A stretch of 64,000 nucleotides of DNA from Methyloferula stellata AR4. GTDB taxonomy: Bacteria > Pseudomonadota > Alphaproteobacteria > Rhizobiales > Beijerinckiaceae. The notes beneath the pieces were generated by a model. That model saw only the letters and a program-made list of their open reading frames with translations, was not told the origin of the DNA and searched no databases. Both the position numbers and the translations under genes were made by a program. Each line of letters starts with the position of its first letter. Position 1 is the first letter of the stretch. Of this stretch, positions 60,529 through 64,000 are shown piece after piece. The DNA lies in NCBI RefSeq assembly GCF_000385335.1, contig NZ_ARWA01000001.1, positions 3,178,001-3,242,000 of the forward strand, read 5' to 3'.

Positions 60529-61941
60529 ATGCCCTCGGCTTCGGTAAATGGAAATCAGCTCTTGCAGGACAATAGTCAGATCAAGGAAAGAGCGGCGCTC
60601 GTCTCGATCGGCGTGAAGATCCTTCTCGCCGCGGGCAAGCTCGCGGCTGGACTCATGTCCGGCTCGCTGGCGCTTCTATCGGAAGCCGCGAATAATATCG
60701 GCGACATCGCCATCACGCTCTTCAGCTTCATTGCCATCCGGATCGCCAATAAGCCAGCCGACGACAAACATCCTTATGGATATGCCAAGGTCGAAGCCCT
60801 GGCCGCCCTGATCGAAACCGGGTTCTTCTTCGCGCTGACGATCTATATTTTCGCCCAGGCCATCCCGCGCCTGACCGGCCAAGACACGGATGTCACGCCG
60901 GGCATCTTGTCTTTCAGCGTGCTGATCATCTCGATCGCGGTCGATAGCATACGCTGGTATTCGCTCAAGAAAACCGCTCAAGCTACAAAGAGCGACGTCC
61001 TTGCCGCCGATGCCATCCATTTCGGGAGCGACGCCATCGCGGCCGGTCTGGCGCTCATCGGCCTCATCGCGGTTCATTTCGGCTTTCAGCAAGGCGACGC
61101 CTTGGCCGCGATCGGCGTTGCCATTTTCATTGCGATTACCGGCTTCAGCCTCGGTCACCGCACCATAAAGACCTTGATCGATGCCGCACCTCCCGGCCTC
61201 ACCGATCGCATCAAGGTGATTACGCGCGCGGTCCCAGGTGTCATTGCGGTTGATTCTCTGCGTCTGCGTCCAGCCGGCGCGGAGGTTTTGGGCGATATAG
61301 GTATCGCAGTGCCGCGCACCTTACCGCTCGAACGCGTCGCAGAGATCAAGAGCGATATCACGGCGGCGATCCAGAAATTCTATCCGGAAGTCTCGGTGAC
61401 CGTTGCAGCGCGCCCGATCGCGCTCGACAACGAGACGGTATTGGAGCGCGTTCTTCTCATCGCGGCCAAACGCCATGTGCCCATTCATCATGTCATCGTC
61501 CAGGAAATCGACGGCCGCACCTCCGTCAGTTTCGACGCCGAGATCGACGGCGCCATGCCGCATGCCCAGGCGCATGAGATCGTGTCCGGTCTCGAAATCG
61601 ATGTCCGCAGGGAATTGGGCGCCGACATAGAGGTCGAGTCGCATATGGAGCCGCTCGAACCGCGCGAGCTTCCGGGGCATAATGTTCCGGATGAAATCCG
61701 CGCCGAGATTGCCGCGGCGCTCAGCAAACGCGCCAGCGAGGTCGGCATTATTTCCGAGGTCCATAATGTCCGGGTGCGCAAGACGCCGGCGGGGCTTGTC
61801 GTCAATTACCATTGCCGCGTCGACCCGAGCCTCAGCGTCGAGGAAGTGCATGATCACGTCGATGATCTCGACCATATGGCGCAGGCGGATTTCCCGGCCA
61901 TCGTGCGGATCGTCGGCCACGCCGAACCCGATGAGGCCTGA
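60529..61941 (+). CDS. Long cation diffusion facilitator (CDF) transporter with extended C-terminal region
   Basis: The product has 470 residues, well above the usual 300. The N-terminal CDF part has six helices with the metal-site histidine/aspartate blocks SEAANNIGDIAITLFSF, ADDKHPYGYAKVEALAALIE and AADAIHFGSDAIAAGLALIG. The C-terminal half (about 215-470) looks like two or more consecutive cytoplasmic dimerisation (ZT-dimer type) modules, each with an H-x-H-x-type metal-binding beta strand. These proteins export Zn, Fe, Co or Mn. The metal is unknown. The start is the ATG following a TTG. Confidence 0.9.
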   Translation: MPSASVNGNQLLQDNSQIKERAALVSIGVKILLAAGKLAAGLMSGSLALLSEAANNIGDIAITLFSFIAIRIANKPADDKHPYGYAKVEALAALIETGFFFALTIYIFAQAIPRLTGQDTDVTPGILSFSVLIISIAVDSIRWYSLKKTAQATKSDVLAADAIHFGSDAIAAGLALIGLIAVHFGFQQGDALAAIGVAIFIAITGFSLGHRTIKTLIDAAPPGLTDRIKVITRAVPGVIAVDSLRLRPAGAEVLGDIGIAVPRTLPLERVAEIKSDITAAIQKFYPEVSVTVAARPIALDNETVLERVLLIAAKRHVPIHHVIVQEIDGRTSVSFDAEIDGAMPHAQAHEIVSGLEIDVRRELGADIEVESHMEPLEPRELPGHNVPDEIRAEIAAALSKRASEVGIISEVHNVRVRKTPAGLVVNYHCRVDPSLSVEEVHDHVDDLDHMAQADFPAIVRIVGHAEPDEA

Positions 61942-61952
61942 GCGTCATCTCG

Positions 61953-61975
61953 AAAACGCGACCTGATCGCGTTTT
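61953..61975. repeat. Short hairpin between the CDF and MFS genes
   Basis: AAAACGCGA-CCTGA-TCGCGTTTT is a perfect nine-base-pair stem. It is related to the ends of family B at 56506. It also might serve as a terminator for the CDF gene (T-run of four). Confidence 0.6.
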
Positions 61976-62014
61976 GCAATCGGTCTGAAATCATAATCAT
62001 CTAGGCGCGATCGC

Positions 62015-63310
62015 ATGTTTCTCGACCTTCTGCGTTCACGCCGTTTCGCGCCGCTGTTCTGGTGCCAGTTTCTTTCTGCCTTCAACGATAATTTCGTCCG
62101 CAATCTGATCGCTATGCTGATCCTGTTCCGGCTGGCGCCGGGCCATGCCGGATCGCTGCTGACCTTGGCGATCGGGATTTTCATGCTGCCCTCCATTTTT
62201 CTGTCGGGCCTCGGCGGCGAATGGGCCGATGCGAGCGACAAGGCGAGGGTCGCCAAAATCTTGAAATTCGCGGAAATCTTCGTGCAGATGATCGCGGCCA
62301 TCGGCATCTGGTTTCAATCTCTGCCGGTCCTCTTTTTGTCTTTGTTCGGCCTCGGTGCGATTTCGGCTCTGTTTGGGCCGGTCAAATATGGGATTTTGCC
62401 GGACCACCTTGCGATGCGCGAACTGACCGGCGGAAATGCTCTGGTCGAGGCCGCGACCTTTCTTGCGATCCTGTTCGGCTTGATCGCCGGCGGCCTCGCA
62501 TCGCGCCTATCGCCCGCCCCGGACATTCTCATCGTGCAATTGATGGTCATCGCGGCCGCCTGCGCCGCGACCAGCCTGCTCATTCCGGCCGCCCGTCCGC
62601 ATGCCAAAGACCTGCGGGTGAACCCCAATGTCTTTGCTTCCACCATCACGCTTTTGCAGGACTTGAAACGGGACAAGCGCCTTTGGGACGGCGCACTCGC
62701 GATCTCCTGCTTCTGGATGACAGGCGCCGTCGCTCTGTCGCTCGTCCCCGTCGTCGTGCGCAACAGAATGGGCGGCGGCATCGAAGTCGAAACCGCGATC
62801 AGCGCCTTTTTTGCCATCGGCATCGCAATCGGATCATTGAGCGCGGCCGTCATCGCCAAGGGCCGGATTTTTCTCGTGCCCGTGCCTTATGCGGCGCTGG
62901 GCATGGGCCTGTTTCTGCTCGACCTCGGCTGGACGACCGCGCATCTGCCGCAGGCCGAAGGCGAGATCGGGCTCGCCTATTTTCTGTCGAGCTGGCTCGG
63001 CATTCACATCGCCACGGACGTCATCGGCCTTGCTTGTGCCGGCGGCCTGTTCGTCGTCCCGCTTTTCGCGGCCGTCCAATTCCGTGCGCCGGCCGATCAG
63101 CGTGCCCGCGTGGTCGGCGGCGTCAATATATTGAATTCCGTCTTCATGGTCTTGGCGACGGTCGCGACGGCTTTGCTTCAGAGCCGTTGGATTGGCCTCG
63201 AAGAGCCGGCGCTGCTGATGGGCTTCGGGATCTTCAATTGCCTCGTGGCCGCCTGGGTGCGTCGTCACATAAACGCATCATCTCGAAAGGTTGAAGACTT
63301 TTCGGATTAA
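62015..63310 (+). CDS. MFS transporter of the LplT type (lysophospholipid transporter-like)
   Basis: This 431-residue MFS protein starts FAPLFWCQFLSAFNDNFVRN, the hallmark of LplT and of the N-terminal half of fused Aas-type acyltransferases. Other blocks are FGPVKYGILPDHL and ELTGGNALVEAATFLAILFG. About 11-12 membrane segments are present. In many alphaproteobacteria this domain is fused to acyltransferase and acyl-ACP synthetase domains; here it ends after the MFS part. The last 12 codons and the stop fall inside a palindromic repeat, which may have created the present C-terminus. Confidence 0.9.
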   Translation: MFLDLLRSRRFAPLFWCQFLSAFNDNFVRNLIAMLILFRLAPGHAGSLLTLAIGIFMLPSIFLSGLGGEWADASDKARVAKILKFAEIFVQMIAAIGIWFQSLPVLFLSLFGLGAISALFGPVKYGILPDHLAMRELTGGNALVEAATFLAILFGLIAGGLASRLSPAPDILIVQLMVIAAACAATSLLIPAARPHAKDLRVNPNVFASTITLLQDLKRDKRLWDGALAISCFWMTGAVALSLVPVVVRNRMGGGIEVETAISAFFAIGIAIGSLSAAVIAKGRIFLVPVPYAALGMGLFLLDLGWTTAHLPQAEGEIGLAYFLSSWLGIHIATDVIGLACAGGLFVVPLFAAVQFRAPADQRARVVGGVNILNSVFMVLATVATALLQSRWIGLEEPALLMGFGIFNCLVAAWVRRHINASSRKVEDFSD

Positions 63311-63319
63311 GATGATGCG
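63274..63319. repeat. Dispersed palindromic repeat, family A, overlapping the MFS stop
   Basis: The perfect outer arms CGCATCATCT and AGATGATGCG enclose CGAAAGGTTGAAGACTTTTCGG. The core is like the repeat at 55905. The stop codon TAA of the MFS gene (63308-63310) lies within the repeat. Confidence 0.75.
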
Positions 63320-63381
63320 TCGAGCAAAACGGTCATCCCAAAAAAGGCGCCGCGTTTTGAACTGAGACGATGCGAAAAAAC

Positions 63382-64000
63382 TTAAGGCGTATGCCGCAAG
63401 AAAGTGCCGAAGGCGCGCGGCCCGTCGCCGACCGTCATTTTCGCGGTCACCGTCAGGCTCGCCACATCGATGGCAAAGACCTCGTTTGAAAACCAATTGG
63501 CGACATAGATAATTTTGCCGTCGGCGCTGGCTTCGATCCCTTCCGGATAATCGCCGACCGGAATGGTTTTGACCGTCTGCAATGTGTCGAGATCGACGAC
63601 CGAGACCGTACCGGCATATTGATTGGTGACGAAGGCCTTGTCCTGCGCCAAGGCGATCGCATAAGGCCTTTTACCGACCCTGACGGTGCCGACAAGCTCG
63701 CCCTTTTCATAATCGACGACCGACATTTCGTCGCTTTCGACATCCGCCGCATAGACGCGATGCCGCGGCGCATCGATGGTCACGCCGAAGGGATGCTCGC
63801 CGACCTTGACCATCTTTTGCTGCGTGAAGCTCGCCGCATCCACGATCGAAAGCTGATTGTCTTCGCGATCCGCCGTCACGATGAGCTTGTCGTCAGGCGT
63901 CAAGGCAATGCCGGACGGGGCATGGCCGACTTCCAGCGTCGCGACAATACGCCCTTCCCGCGGATCGATCTCGTAGAGATGGTTGTCGTAGAAGCCCGCG
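63382..64000 (-). CDS. YVTN-family beta-propeller protein, C-terminal part
   Basis: The frame is open to the right edge, so the N-terminus (probably with a signal peptide) is outside the window. At least four propeller blades are visible. Each has the YVTN-type repeat: AFVTNQYAGTVSVVDLDTLQ, then VKTIPVGDYPEGIEASADGK and IIYVANWFSNEVFAIDVASL. It ends with VTAKMTVGDGPRAFGTFLRH. Such proteins are surface-layer, quinoprotein-associated or c-type cytochrome-related periplasmic proteins; the role here is not clear. Confidence 0.88.
   Translation of the reverse strand, partial: AGFYDNHLYEIDPREGRIVATLEVGHAPSGIALTPDDKLIVTADREDNQLSIVDAASFTQQKMVKVGEHPFGVTIDAPRHRVYAADVESDEMSVVDYEKGELVGTVRVGKRPYAIALAQDKAFVTNQYAGTVSVVDLDTLQTVKTIPVGDYPEGIEASADGKIIYVANWFSNEVFAIDVASLTVTAKMTVGDGPRAFGTFLRHTP

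Overview
This window looks like chromosomal DNA of an alphaproteobacterium of the Hyphomicrobiales, plausibly Beijerinckiaceae or a close relative. The basis is gene content and style: a Bradyrhizobium-type amino acid:carrier-protein ligase locus, DUF1467, DUF2849 and DUF934 proteins, an Omp25/Omp31-type barrel, a short type-2 ExbB/ExbD pair, and dispersed palindromes of a kind common in that order. The genus is inference; no rRNA or marker gene is present.

Layout. (1) 1-6352: a ferric-chelate ABC importer (3' part of the binding protein, two near-identical FecCD permeases in tandem, an ATPase), interrupted by an outer-membrane barrel gene and followed by an Atm1-type exporter. (2) 6292-6680: remnant of an OmpR-type response regulator. 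(3) 6843-14031: two-partner secretion adhesin with a dozen GLUG repeats, its TpsB transporter, and a compact ExbB/ExbD/TonB set. (4) 14100-17459, minus strand: a second TonB/ExbB/ExbD set (TolQR-like) continuing into a c-type cytochrome and a cytochrome b561. (5) 17759-22206: Rrf2 and XRE-cupin regulators, a TonB-dependent receptor and a small cytochrome c. (6) 22318-26106: a DUF1501 protein and a PSCyt2/PSD1 (DUF1549/DUF1553) protein, families typical of Planctomycetes. Divergent from them (26480-29028) are four genes that all encode exported proteins: dienelactone hydrolase-like, rhodanese-like without the catalytic cysteine, peroxiredoxin and GlcG/HbpS-like. Regions 4-6 look like one envelope uptake/redox island, and a short motif is shared by its promoters.

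(7) 29487-38196: tRNA-Lys, small membrane protein, L,D-transpeptidase, DUF971 protein, MoaA, phosphocholine-type phospholipase C, Mrp and an orphan amino-acid binding protein. (8) 38294-47023: a beta-hydroxyacid dehydrogenase, then a tight run of carrier protein, acyl-CoA dehydrogenase-like flavoprotein, aminoacyl-tRNA-synthetase-like amino acid:carrier-protein ligase, DUF1839 protein, cytoplasmic GH2 glycosidase and a tandem alpha/beta hydrolase with non-serine nucleophile positions. This is the best candidate here for an incompletely described pathway. (9) 47061-50029: secreted proline-rich protein, two DedA proteins, flavin reductase-like protein, small membrane protein. (10) 50048-56503: assimilatory sulfate module, CysTWA divergent from DUF2849-CysI-CysH-DUF934, with no sulfate-binding protein or cysG. 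(11) 56572-64000: small unknown protein, trehalose phosphatase, class II aldolase, Tat-exported esterase, glyoxalase I, a long CDF transporter, an LplT-like MFS protein whose last codons lie in a palindromic repeat, and the 3' part of a YVTN beta-propeller gene.

All calls are from reading the sequence and its translations; no database search was run.
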